Assembly: GCA_045804965.1 (NCBI GenBank)
Contig: JBJMMD010000004.1
Location: forward strand, 1 to 64,000
Origin: CAVTUU01 sp045804965
Lineage (GTDB): Bacteria > Chloroflexota > Chloroflexia > Thermomicrobiales > UBA6265
Length of the DNA: 64,000 nucleotides
Direction: 5' to 3'
Positions 52,901 to 60,357 of this stretch are shown here, in pieces. How positions within the stretch are numbered: the first letter of the stretch is position 1; every line of letters starts with the position of its first letter. A model generated the notes under the pieces. The model searched no databases. It was not told the origin of the DNA and saw only the letters and a program-made list of their open reading frames with translations. The position numbers were made by a program, and so were the translations under genes.

Positions 52901-55398
52901 GCGTCAATTTCACCTCGGTCTATCGAGGCGTCCTCGGTCCGCGCGTGACGCAGCAAAGTTTCGTCTTCGACCAGCCAGTCGAGGCGTCGTCCGCCCAGTT
53001 GATCGTGCATTCGAATTACGGTGGCGTGGAGAACCCCGTGCGGCTTGCCGAGTGGGAAGTCATCGCCCAACCCGGCACGCTGCCGGGCGGCGCGGCTGAG
53101 TACAACATCGCCGATCCCAAACTCGGCGGACACCTCGTGCGCTCGATTCCCAACCTTACGAGTCAACCTGTCGCGCCGGAAATGCTCGTTGAAGATGGGA
53201 CCGCCGACAGCGCCCAGGTGGAAGCAGACGCAACGCCGTCGTTCACGGTCGGCTTCCTCCACGACCGCACCGCCCAGATCAGCGAAATCCAGTGGGTCGA
53301 TCAACCGCCGTTGCCCGGAGACGCGCGCTTCGAATCCGTCGAGATCTCAATCAGCACGACGAGTCCGACCGGCCCGTGGACGAGCATCGGCACCTGGACG
53401 CTGGATCGCATCGTAGCGGGCGAAGGGCAGGAGATGACGTTCACGCTCGACGAACCGGTCTGGGCGCGATTCGTCCGGTTCACAAGCACGCAACCGGTCC
53501 CCGAGGGCATGCTCACCTGGGAGTTCCCCACGGTCGTCCGCATCATCGAGCGGCAAACCGACGACGAGTACCGCTCGATTCTAGGCGAATGGGGCCGCAA
53601 CCTTCCGGTTGGTATTTACGAGCAGATCGAACCGCCGGCGGTGCTCACCTTCGCGCCCGAAACTACGCCGAACGACACTGTCGACCAGGCGCAGGAGCTG
53701 CCACTTGGCGAAACCACTGCCGGCACGGCCCAGATCGGCAAAGACGTCGATTGGTACACGGTTGCCATCCCGCCGGGCATGGATCAGCTGCAAGTCACGC
53801 TGACTGGCACGCCCGCGGTCGACGTCGAGCTGCACGTTCAAGATGCGCGGGGAACCGCCATCGAGGTGTCCGAATCGGCGGTCGCCGCCGACATCACCAC
53901 CTTCACCGCGCCTGTCCAGTCGGGTGAGACGTACTTTCTGCGCGTCGAGCAGCCGCTGCACTCGGTCGTGTTCAGCTTCGACACAAGTGATTCGATCGGA
54001 GGTTTCGACACGTCGGTCTACGCGGCATTGAATGTGTTTGCTTCCGAAGTGACGCCCGGGCAGGAGAACGTGAACTTCCTGCCGTTCGGGAAGGAATTGC
54101 TGCTCGACGACTGGCAAGACCAGCCATATCTCCTGCAACAGGCGTTGAACGATTACCCGCGTGATGCCCGTTCGAGTGATTCGCCCGAGGCGATCGTCAA
54201 GGCGATGGAAGCGCTCGATGGCCAGCCCGGCGCAAAGGCGATTCTGCTCACCACTGACGGCGAAACCGACTTGGGCTACGCCGATGAGGCGTGGGACCAC
54301 ATGGACGGCGCCCGGGCCCGTATCTTTCCCATCCACATCGGCGGGGTCAGTGACCTTTACGGTACGACCCACGGAATGATGGAAGACTGGGCGCAGGTCA
54401 ACGACGGCTATTACCAGTATGCCTCGAGCCAGGGCGACATCGACGTCGCCTTCGATCGCGTCGCGACCTGGCTCCGCCGCCCCGCCGTCTACACCATCAA
54501 CGCCACCACCGCCGTCGCCGCCACCCCAACGCCCGAGCCGACCGCGACCCCGGTCCCAACCGCAACTCCCTCGCCCACTGCGACCCCATCGGCGCCGGGC
54601 CGGATTCAAGTCCTGACGCCCAAGCAGAAGATCGGGCAACCCGCGCCCGCGCCGCTTATCGCCGCCAACACCGCCGTCGAAATCATCTTCGACACCTCGG
54701 GCAGCATGTTGCAGCCCTTGGAGGGGAGCACGCGGGCCGACGTCGCCAAGACGACGCTGATCGATCTAGTGACCAACACGATCCCAGCCGGCACCCATCT
54801 CGCCCTGCGCACCTTCGGCAACACGCCCGATTCGTGCGACACGAATCTCGCCGCGCCGCTGCAACCGCTCGATCCCGCGGCGATGACAAACACGATCACC
54901 AACGTCCCGATCGTGAACCTGGTCAAAACCCCGATCGGCGACTCGTTGAAACAGGTCGCGAACGACCTGAAGGATGTGCACGGACCAAAGATCATCGTCC
55001 TCGTCACCGACGGCGAAGAAACGTGCGGCGGCGATGCCGAAGCGGCGATTCGCGCGCTGGTCAGTCAAGGCGTCGACGTTCACGTCAACATCGTCGGCTT
55101 CGCCCTCGACGATCAGGCGCTGAAAGATCAGTTCAACACCTGGGCGCGCATTGGCCACGGCGCTTACATCGACGCGGGCAGCGCCGAGGAACTTGCGGCC
55201 GCGGTCGAGACCGCGGTGCAAGCGCCGTTCCGCGTGCTCGATGCCAGCGGCAATGTTGTCGCCACCGGCGTCGTCGGTGGCGGTTCGGTCAGTGTCCCGC
55301 CCGGGACCTATACGGTCGAAGTCTTGAGCGACCCCGAACGCACGGTTGAAGGCGTCAAGGTCGATTCCGGACAGCGGGCGAAAGTGCAACTTGAGTAG
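49954..55398 (+). CDS. Giant secreted protein with PPC repeats, discoidin-like domains and two VWA domains
   Basis: 1814 residues from the ATG at 49954 (GGGGGG lies 6 nt upstream); a TTG directly before it is the alternative. Residues 1-29 are a signal peptide. Six repeats of about 120 residues begin with an EPND/EPNG motif near residues 35, 166, 285, 404, 521 and 642, and a seventh lies near 1237. These are PPC-like beta domains. Residues about 757-870 resemble an NEW3-type beta sandwich, and about 890-1200 hold two discoidin-like domains. Two VWA domains follow: one near 1335-1505 with DTSDS and TTDGE, and one near 1575-1760 with DTSGS and TDGEE, both with MIDAS metal-site character. A Pro/Thr linker (about 1525-1550) separates them. 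Probable role: surface adhesion or binding of carbohydrate or protein ligands. Confidence 0.87.
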   Translation: MSGGKWLKILCILALVQIGWRPGPAVAQPSNCVAEQEPNDDPATALALPGAGGCVAGSLGSGDQDFVVWTIDEEAAKQRWSISLSGIPGQAGVVRVATVVFAADGTTVESVSDVVSATSRKAGEPAALDDIFLPAGTYHLGAAASGAGDYTFTIAAGAALPQTADAEPNDTVDTASPVDGDFSISGDQRDTVDWYAWTIGEADAGHLWTLSLTGIVTYPPTFTIQDASGAVILDGRAGTTGNIVVDDVGLAAGTYYLSVGPGQTIASPYVLAAADAGPRKPNQEVEPNGTSSTAFPLNPTKPLRGRLTAGEPIDTYVVTIDDTLAGSLLDLKLAWKKTALSRRVCILDSQQHELTCKDGNEGVAIRNLRLPAGKIYVQISGDVDPDDLYILRVDATTAADPNFESEPNDDIRFASALDMAAPMRGRIGGETDTDTFHFMVTGDPQLWQIELTGSGISRLYLLNAGNQAVQQASAGDDGDPTVARIWDAFLVPGDHYVRIEGVNSDYSIAFTPLGPPDPNGEREPNDDASRAHILAIGQKQTARLPNGYDVDEYRFSLAAPEHIKLTVSSPADGIAAMRLTWGALGSVELGRLSAEKPGKPVTYDAFLQPGDYVVDITPSVPSTSPYSLVIERADPFLLPADREPNNNVNLASPLPANLSAQGWVPNTGEYDCYAVPAQSTGSMLSVAVQGEVRPFLYDGNLDLGLIQDPTLMIYQAPMPLDKPLELCIQGDGDYAFSISIDGQPQASPFASPAATPIAAGPVALKLTPEQNAVAAYWTEGQRVEAELMITNQGDAPKHLALHAVTSDLTWTATPGEFSVAVGPGETVTVPVTVSILPDARAGAPVRITVAATDENGGLSTGWTEIEVDRDGLPVNPEPAWTIPGELRGGLNVAALALGATPIASSDGQGADAIGKLMDGLDLPGIEFYADGTSLPLTVTVQLAGNAPLPIAGVVLEQVPLGLATDANPGNLTREFEILASTDGVNFTSVYRGVLGPRVTQQSFVFDQPVEASSAQLIVHSNYGGVENPVRLAEWEVIAQPGTLPGGAAEYNIADPKLGGHLVRSIPNLTSQPVAPEMLVEDGTADSAQVEADATPSFTVGFLHDRTAQISEIQWVDQPPLPGDARFESVEISISTTSPTGPWTSIGTWTLDRIVAGEGQEMTFTLDEPVWARFVRFTSTQPVPEGMLTWEFPTVVRIIERQTDDEYRSILGEWGRNLPVGIYEQIEPPAVLTFAPETTPNDTVDQAQELPLGETTAGTAQIGKDVDWYTVAIPPGMDQLQVTLTGTPAVDVELHVQDARGTAIEVSESAVAADITTFTAPVQSGETYFLRVEQPLHSVVFSFDTSDSIGGFDTSVYAALNVFASEVTPGQENVNFLPFGKELLLDDWQDQPYLLQQALNDYPRDARSSDSPEAIVKAMEALDGQPGAKAILLTTDGETDLGYADEAWDHMDGARARIFPIHIGGVSDLYGTTHGMMEDWAQVNDGYYQYASSQGDIDVAFDRVATWLRRPAVYTINATTAVAATPTPEPTATPVPTATPSPTATPSAPGRIQVLTPKQKIGQPAPAPLIAANTAVEIIFDTSGSMLQPLEGSTRADVAKTTLIDLVTNTIPAGTHLALRTFGNTPDSCDTNLAAPLQPLDPAAMTNTITNVPIVNLVKTPIGDSLKQVANDLKDVHGPKIIVLVTDGEETCGGDAEAAIRALVSQGVDVHVNIVGFALDDQALKDQFNTWARIGHGAYIDAGSAEELAAAVETAVQAPFRVLDASGNVVATGVVGGGSVSVPPGTYTVEVLSDPERTVEGVKVDSGQRAKVQLE

Positions 55399-55428
55399 GC
55401 GGCTCTCGGGCGGCGAGCAACGATCACC

Positions 55429-55467
55429 CGGTGCTGCGCGCCACGCTCTCCCTGGTGCGCAGCACCG
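55429..55467. terminator. Hairpin after the VWA gene
   Basis: CGGTGCTGCGC (55429-55439) pairs perfectly with GCGCAGCACCG (55457-55467), 31 nt past the stop of the VWA gene. A second hairpin with 7-bp arms GGGCGTG/CACGCCC follows at 55478-55496. Both could terminate this long transcript. Confidence 0.6.
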
Positions 55468-55501
55468 CATATCGTAGGGGCGTGTGGCGCACGCCCGCGT
55501 A

Positions 55502-55749
55502 CCAGTTCGTTCGCCTTATCGGCGATGGAGATGACGTTCAGCGGTGACGGCGGAGGCGGGGGCGGAGCAGGCGTGGCGACCGGAGTCGCGTCCTGGAGCG
55601 CGGCGCTGGCATGAAATCCCGACCCGACCGAGGTCGCGAGTCCCGCCGCGCCGCCGATGCCGAGCGCGCAGGAGCGCGCGCCGCGACGTGCGCTGCATGC
55701 CTTTGCCGGCGATGGCGCGGGCCAGGTCGTCAAAATGCTGCTTGTCCAT
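55502..55749 (-). pseudogene. Frameshifted N-terminal remnant of a transglutaminase-like gene
   Basis: Read on the minus strand from an ATG at 55749 (GGGGGAG about 9 nt upstream). The first 28 codons (MDKQHFDDLARAIAGKGMQR, then TSRRALLR) match the start of the intact gene at 47416-49746 (MNGQLFDDLARSLVKPANHR, SSRRALLR). The frame then changes near 55665. In the new frame the match goes on as LGIGGAAGLATS, LQDATPVATPAPPPPPP and LNVISIADKANEL, corresponding to LGGAAGLAAS, FQDATPPPVPKPEP and INIVSVAQKAFEL. After that nothing remains; the sequence runs into the hairpins of the terminator region. A single-base insertion or two-base deletion in the Tat signal and loss of the remaining 90% of the gene explain this. 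It is not expected to be functional. Confidence 0.8.
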
Positions 55750-55920
55750 CGTGAACGCTCCCCCTCGGGCATCGAACACGCACATGCATCGCGGCGCCCG
55801 CGTCACTGGCCGGGTAGGTGGCTTCGTGACCGTACTATACCCTTGCCGCGCAGCCCCAGGAACTCCCTGCGCGCACGGAGTTTGTCTCACTTCGTAAAAT
55901 AGGAGCGGAGGAGGTTCGCC

Positions 55921-56679
55921 ATGTGCCATCAGGAATTGACCGCACCGGTTACCGGCGGTGCGGGAATTGTCGAAGCAGCGGTCGAAACGCCCGGGGCCGA
56001 TCGGGCGATTCCCGGATTTTTCGCCCGGCCGGAGTCCGGAACCGGGGGCTGCGTCTTGCTTATCCACGATGTTTGGGGCTTCAACGAGTTCTATCACGAT
56101 CTCGCCCGGCGGCTGGCCGGCGAGGGATATCCGACCTTGCTGCCGGACCTCTTCTGCCGCCAGGATCCGCTCCCGGAGGAAACGCGCGAAGCGGTCCAGG
56201 CCCGGCGGGCGAAATGGGATCAGCAACTTGCCGTCCGGGACATCGCGGGCGCGCTCCAGTGGCTGAAAGACCAGCCCGCGGGCAACGGTCGCCTGGCGAC
56301 GATCGGCTTCTGCATGGGCGGGACCTTGGTCTTGTTGCAGGCGGCGCGCGAACCGGCGCCGGATGCGTCCATCGCCTACTACGGGTTCCCGAATCCGACC
56401 CCGACGGCGCTCGCCCCGCTCGTGCCGCTCCGGGAAGCGGACAAGGTGAAATCGCCGCTTTTGGCGATGTGGGGCGATCAGGATGCCGGCGTCGGCATGG
56501 ATAATGTCGAGCACTATCGGGCTGCTCTCGACGTCGCCGGCGTGGACTATGAGGCGGCGATCTACCCGGGCGTTGGGCACGGGTTCCTGACCTTCGACCC
56601 GACGTCGCCGAACTACGAGGCAGCGCAGGCCTCGTGGGAACGCACGCTACGCTTTCTGCGCGCGCATCTCGCGGCATGA
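55921..56679 (+). CDS. Dienelactone hydrolase family protein
   Basis: 252 residues. AGGAGG lies 6 nt before the ATG. It is an alpha/beta hydrolase of the DLH group. VLLIHDVWGFNEFYHDLARR opens the fold, nucleophile Cys131 sits in GFCMGGT, Asp188 in WGDQDAGV and His220 in GVGHGF. The Cys in place of Ser is the mark of dienelactone hydrolases, which open dienelactone in chloroaromatic breakdown; many relatives act on other esters. No other genes of that pathway are here. The downstream HD gene starts inside its stop codon. Confidence 0.92.
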   Translation: MCHQELTAPVTGGAGIVEAAVETPGADRAIPGFFARPESGTGGCVLLIHDVWGFNEFYHDLARRLAGEGYPTLLPDLFCRQDPLPEETREAVQARRAKWDQQLAVRDIAGALQWLKDQPAGNGRLATIGFCMGGTLVLLQAAREPAPDASIAYYGFPNPTPTALAPLVPLREADKVKSPLLAMWGDQDAGVGMDNVEHYRAALDVAGVDYEAAIYPGVGHGFLTFDPTSPNYEAAQASWERTLRFLRAHLAA

Positions 56680-57347
56680 GCGATGCCGACGCGCTCGTTC
56701 GTTTTTTGCACCGCCTTGAGGGCTTGAAAACCTCGCCCCGTACCGGATGGATCGACCGCGGGGTGCCCACGGGCGAGGCGGAATCGGTCGCCGATCATAG
56801 CTTCCGGACTGCCCTGCTCGCCTGGATGGCGGCGGACGCCGAACCGGAGCTCGACCGCAACCGCGTGCTCAAACTGGCGTTGGTGCACGATCTGGCGGAG
56901 GCGATCACCGGCGATCTCCCGCCCTACGATGCCGTAGCCTTGCCTGGACTTCATGACGATGAAGCGCGCCGCGCCTTCCTCGAACAGCGCCACGTGCGTT
57001 CGGAAGCGCGCGAGGTGGCAAAACGCGCGGCTGAAGCCGCCGCGATCGCGGAGCTGGTGACGGGTCTGCCCGACAAGCTCGCCCAAGAGCTGCTGGCACT
57101 CGCTGCTGAACTCGCCGGCGGCGAAACCGCGGAGGCGCGTTTCGTCAAGCAGGCCGACAAGCTCGAAACCTACCTGCAATCGCGGGAGTACCTGCGCGAA
57201 GACCCGCGTCGCCCGGTAGCATCCTTCGCCGCCGAGGTAGCCGAGGTCATCGACGTCCCGATGCTGGCGAGGCTCCGAGATGTCGTGGATGACGTTGTGT
57301 TCGGACAACAGAAACCCGCCGGCTCTCAGGCGATTCGGCGGGAATGA
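56676..57347 (+). CDS. HD-domain phosphohydrolase (YfbR/HDDC2-like)
   Basis: 223 residues from the ATG at 56676, overlapping the DLH gene by 4 nt (ATGA). The HD motif residues are visible: His41 in SVADHSFRTALL, His71-Asp72 in ALVHDLAEAITGD and Asp161 in VKQADKLETYLQ. TGWIDRGVPTGEAESVADHS with an initial Arg is typical of the 5'-deoxynucleotidase YfbR and HDDC2 group, which remove phosphate from deoxynucleoside monophosphates. A metal ion is bound by the H...HD...D set. The coupling to DLH suggests joint expression but no obvious pathway. 111 nt separate it from the sigma factor gene. Confidence 0.9.
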   Translation: MSDADALVRFLHRLEGLKTSPRTGWIDRGVPTGEAESVADHSFRTALLAWMAADAEPELDRNRVLKLALVHDLAEAITGDLPPYDAVALPGLHDDEARRAFLEQRHVRSEAREVAKRAAEAAAIAELVTGLPDKLAQELLALAAELAGGETAEARFVKQADKLETYLQSREYLREDPRRPVASFAAEVAEVIDVPMLARLRDVVDDVVFGQQKPAGSQAIRRE

Positions 57348-57458
57348 GGAGAGATAGGGCCGATACAATCTGACTGACCAAGCTGCCTGCCCTGTATCCT
57401 TTTGGTGTCCGCTCCGTTTACCTCGTTGAACGCGTTCGCCACGGACGGAGAAAGGGAC

Positions 57459-58085
57459 ATGATGCTGGGCCGGCTGCTAGCCCGATCGCCAACGCAGGAT
57501 TCCCTCACGGCACTCGCGCCGTGTGAGGATGATGTGTGTTTGGTTGAAGCTGCCAAAGCCGACCCTCGTGACTTTGCCCCGCTCTACGCCCGCTATGTCG
57601 ACCCGGTCTACCGCTATAGCTTCCGCCGGTTGGGTCACCCCGAGGCGGCGGCGGATGCGACAAGCCAGGTCTTTGCCAAAGCGCTGGCGGCGCTACCCGG
57701 TTATCGAAACGACGCGCAGTCGTTTCGCTCCTGGCTCTTCGCCATCGCCCACAACGTGTTGATCGATGAGGGTCGCGCCTACCGCGTTACCGCCACGCTC
57801 GAAGCAGCGGCCAACGTAGTCGCCACCGCCCCTTCATTAGAGGAGCAGTTCCTGACAACTGAAGTCGGGTGCACGATCCGGGAGTTACTGGCGCAGCTAT
57901 CGCCGGACCAGCGGCAAGTCATGGAATTACGTCTGGCCGGACTCACTGGGCCCGAGATCGCGGTCGCTGTGGGCCGAAGCCTGGGCGCCGTCAAGATCGC
58001 TCAGGTACGGGCGTTCGCTCGCCTGCGGGCCGCGTTGGGGCTGACCTCCGACCCGAGAGAGGAGGCGGCCAATGATCTTCGCTGA
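57459..58085 (+). CDS. ECF-type RNA polymerase sigma factor
   Basis: 208 residues from the ATG at 57459, where GGAGAAAGG lies just upstream; the frame can begin at a TTG at 57402. Region 2 is DFAPLYARYVDPVYRYSFRR, DATSQVFAKALAALPGYR and SFRSWLFAIAHNVLIDEGR, which contains the -10 recognition part. Region 4 is LSPDQRQVMELRLAGLTGPE with IAVAVGRSLGAVKIAQVRAF for the -35. It lacks the sigma-1.1 and -3 regions, as ECF factors do. The next gene overlaps it by 14 nt and encodes a membrane protein that is probably its anti-sigma factor. The factor would direct transcription of this operon and perhaps the exported proteins downstream. Confidence 0.93.
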   Translation: MMLGRLLARSPTQDSLTALAPCEDDVCLVEAAKADPRDFAPLYARYVDPVYRYSFRRLGHPEAAADATSQVFAKALAALPGYRNDAQSFRSWLFAIAHNVLIDEGRAYRVTATLEAAANVVATAPSLEEQFLTTEVGCTIRELLAQLSPDQRQVMELRLAGLTGPEIAVAVGRSLGAVKIAQVRAFARLRAALGLTSDPREEAANDLR

Positions 58086-58968
58086 CGACGAGCGGGGCGA
58101 CCAACTCAACGATCACCTCGACGCCCTCACCGCGGGGGAAGTGCCTCGCGACCTCGACCCCGCTAATGCCGAGGCCGTGCGGCGCTTCTTCGCTCGCGAT
58201 GACGCGCCAGGGCCGCCTCGCGACTTGACCTCTCAGATTTGGGAGGATTTGATGAACCAGAGCGCGCGCGCGGGCACGATCCCGCTCAATCCACCGGTTT
58301 CGGCACGGCCACCACTCAACGGCCGCGCGCGGTACCGTCCCTGGCGACAGCGACCCGGACGACTGACTTCAGCGCACCATCAACGGCGTTGGGGTCTCGC
58401 CCAACTTGCCGCTGCGCTATTTCTGGTAGCCACCTTTTGCGTTGGATACTTCGCGATCAACCCACTCCGCGGCGGTCCCGATCAGCCGCGGTCGATCCCT
58501 GCCGCGGTCGTCCCAGCAGCGACGCCCGGCACGCCCTTCCCTATGGCCGGCCACCCGCTCATCGGAACATGGCAATGGTCCAATGGCGGAGGATCGTACA
58601 TCTCGTTTGGCACCTTCCTCGAAGATGGCGGCTACGTTGAGGCCGGCCCCGGCGGATTCGTCGGCGTCGGGATCTGGCGGGCGATCGGAGAGCGGACCGC
58701 TGAGCTCGTCGTGAGCGTGAGCAAGGCCGTGCCCCTCGCCGCTGTGTTCGAGCCGCGGTACGTCATCGACCAGGCGCACCTGGTGGTCCCCGACAGGGGG
58801 ATCCTTCGGCTGATGATCGAGGTCGACCCAACCGGGAATCAATTCACCGCGACGGGAGCGTACGAGGAGCCGGACCCCAATGGTGACATCATCCAGACCC
58901 GCCAAATCTCGGTCCAAGGCGATCGCATGACGGTCGCTGCGGATACGACCGTCACCCCGACCTCTTGA
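58072..58968 (+). CDS. Probable anti-sigma factor with extracellular sensor domain
   Basis: 298 residues. The ATG at 58072 lies inside the sigma gene. The cytoplasmic part (1-105) has DLDPANAEAVRRFFARDDAP and LTSQIWEDLMN, a layout seen in proteins encoded next to sigma factors in Chloroflexota; no zinc-type HxxxCxxC motif is present. One membrane helix is at 107-130 (LAQLAAALFLVATFCVGYF). The outer domain (about 150-298) begins with MAGHPLIGTW and continues DGGYVEAGPGGFVGVGIWRA and IG. The same pattern occurs in the exported protein encoded next. The role of anti-sigma factor is inferred from position and topology. Confidence 0.8.
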   Translation: MIFADDERGDQLNDHLDALTAGEVPRDLDPANAEAVRRFFARDDAPGPPRDLTSQIWEDLMNQSARAGTIPLNPPVSARPPLNGRARYRPWRQRPGRLTSAHHQRRWGLAQLAAALFLVATFCVGYFAINPLRGGPDQPRSIPAAVVPAATPGTPFPMAGHPLIGTWQWSNGGGSYISFGTFLEDGGYVEAGPGGFVGVGIWRAIGERTAELVVSVSKAVPLAAVFEPRYVIDQAHLVVPDRGILRLMIEVDPTGNQFTATGAYEEPDPNGDIIQTRQISVQGDRMTVAADTTVTPTS

Positions 58969-59042
58969 AGCACAACTCAACTGATCCTTCTCTCACGAAC
59001 GGAATCGAACTGGCAGAGCGTCACAGAAAGAAGGGGACAACC

Positions 59043-59609
59043 ATGACAACCTCGACCACCACTCAAGCTGTCTCCCGCCGCACCGCCCTCGCGGGGATCG
59101 GCGCCACCGGGCTCGGCTTGGCCCTGGCCGCCACAACGCACCATGCGTCCGCGCAAGATGCTACGCCCACCGCCATGGCCGGACACCCGATGGTCGGCAC
59201 CTGGATCGTCGACCGGACTCCCGGCGACTCGACCGATGCGGTGACGGCTGTCGTCTATACGGCCGACGGCGGCTGGATCGACCCGTTGGTGGGCGCCGCT
59301 GGGACGTGGCAGGCCACCGGTCCGCACTCGCCGGCGTGGACTGCAATCGGGCTCGTTGGCGGAGGCGCAGGGGGCTACTTCGCCCTTCGCACCACCGCCG
59401 AGATCGATGCCGCAGGCATGACCTTCGCCGGAACGGCATCCGTCACGATCGTCGCCCCCGACGGGACGGTGGTCACCACGATCGCAGGCGGCCCCCTGTC
59501 CCACGGCGTCCGCCTGCAGGTTGAACCGGTGGAGGCGGGCGGGACGGCGCTGCCCGGGGTCCCGACCTGGACGCCCGCGACCCCTACCCCCGCCACCCCG
59601 ACCTCGTAA
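59043..59609 (+). CDS. Tat-exported protein homologous to the anti-sigma outer domain
   Basis: 188 residues from the ATG at 59043, preceded by GAAGGGG. A twin-arginine signal (SRRTALAGIGATGLGLALAA, 11-30) ends near ASAQDATP. The mature domain has MAGHPMVGTW at 45-54, then DGGWIDPLVGAAGTWQATG, matching the outer domain of the preceding gene product, and a beta-rich body (FALRTTAEIDAAGMTFAGTA, TIVAPDGTVVTTIAGG). The fold looks lipocalin-like, with a GTW start. The C-terminal end is Thr/Pro-rich (WTPATPTPATPTS). It may be a free version of the sensor domain or bind the same ligand. It is 74 nt past the anti-sigma gene and in the same orientation. Confidence 0.84.
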   Translation: MTTSTTTQAVSRRTALAGIGATGLGLALAATTHHASAQDATPTAMAGHPMVGTWIVDRTPGDSTDAVTAVVYTADGGWIDPLVGAAGTWQATGPHSPAWTAIGLVGGGAGGYFALRTTAEIDAAGMTFAGTASVTIVAPDGTVVTTIAGGPLSHGVRLQVEPVEAGGTALPGVPTWTPATPTPATPTS

Positions 59610-59688
59610 CAGTCGACACGACCGCACGATTTGACCTGGACACGACAGAACCGGCCACCATCCCGAATTGAGTCTAAGGAGAATCGCC

Positions 59689-60225
59689 ATGTACCGCCAT
59701 CCCATCCGCGCAATGTTCGTATTCGCCGCGCTGCTCGCCGCGCTCGTGCTCGCCAGCGTCCCGGCCGCCGCGCGCACGACCCCCTTCTCCTTCTCCTACG
59801 ACGGCACCGAGACCGAGTCGCCGTGCGGCTTTCCCGTGGAGTACGACGACGTGGGCACGGCCATCGGGCGCGCGAGCGAGAGCAGATTCGAGCTGACCAA
59901 CGCCGGCACCGCCACCTACACCAATCTGGCCAACGGCTTGAGCGTGACCGTGCAGTACGAAACCCTGTTCAAGAACCTCAACCAGGTTGACAACGGCGAC
60001 GGGACGATTTCGTTCGACGCGACCGCGGTTGGCGCCTCGACGATGTACAGCGCAAGCGGCGACGTACTGCTGCGCGACCATGGGCCCGTCACTACCCACC
60101 TCACTATCATGCCCACGGAGACTGGCCCTCTCTTCGTTTCAGCGGAGGTTGTGTTCGAGCATGGCGCCCACCCCGATTTCTGCCAGGCGCTGACCGCGGC
60201 GATCGGCCCAGGTGTAACACCCTAG
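59689..60225 (+). CDS. Secreted protein of unknown function
   Basis: 178 residues from the ATG at 59689, preceded by AAGGAG at 8 nt. Residues 1-28 are a classical signal peptide (FVFAALLAALVLASVPAAA). The mature part is predicted to be mainly beta: FSFSYDGTETESPCGFPVEY, SRFELTNAGTATYTNLANG, VQYETLFKNLNQVDNGDG and YSASGDVLLRDHGPVTTHL. It has two Cys, near residues 46 and 166 (SPCG and DFCQAL), that could form a disulphide. I cannot name the family. It is the last gene of the sigma-factor group, followed by a strong hairpin. Confidence 0.78.
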   Translation: MYRHPIRAMFVFAALLAALVLASVPAAARTTPFSFSYDGTETESPCGFPVEYDDVGTAIGRASESRFELTNAGTATYTNLANGLSVTVQYETLFKNLNQVDNGDGTISFDATAVGASTMYSASGDVLLRDHGPVTTHLTIMPTETGPLFVSAEVVFEHGAHPDFCQALTAAIGPGVTP

Positions 60226-60268
60226 CCCGCAGCCGATCCCGTAACCAGTGTCGCGACCAAACGCAACA

Positions 60269-60293
60269 ACGGGCCGGGAACTTCCCGGCCCGT
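60269..60293. terminator. Perfect 12-bp hairpin between convergent units
   Basis: ACGGGCCGGGAA (60269-60280) pairs completely with TTCCCGGCCCGT (60282-60293) around a single C. It closes the sigma-factor group on the plus strand and could also serve the minus-strand gene that ends at 60358. There is no T-run. Confidence 0.7.
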
Positions 60294-60357
60294 CGTGATG
60301 CCTAATCAGGGTCAGTGGGTTGCGGTTCCACTAACCAGGATTAAAGACAACAGGCTT

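Noticed and set aside
55308..55772. Intact small secreted protein at the end of the VWA gene
   Set aside because: The frame is the second part of a frameshifted gene and overlaps the VWA gene end; it is better explained as a pseudogene.
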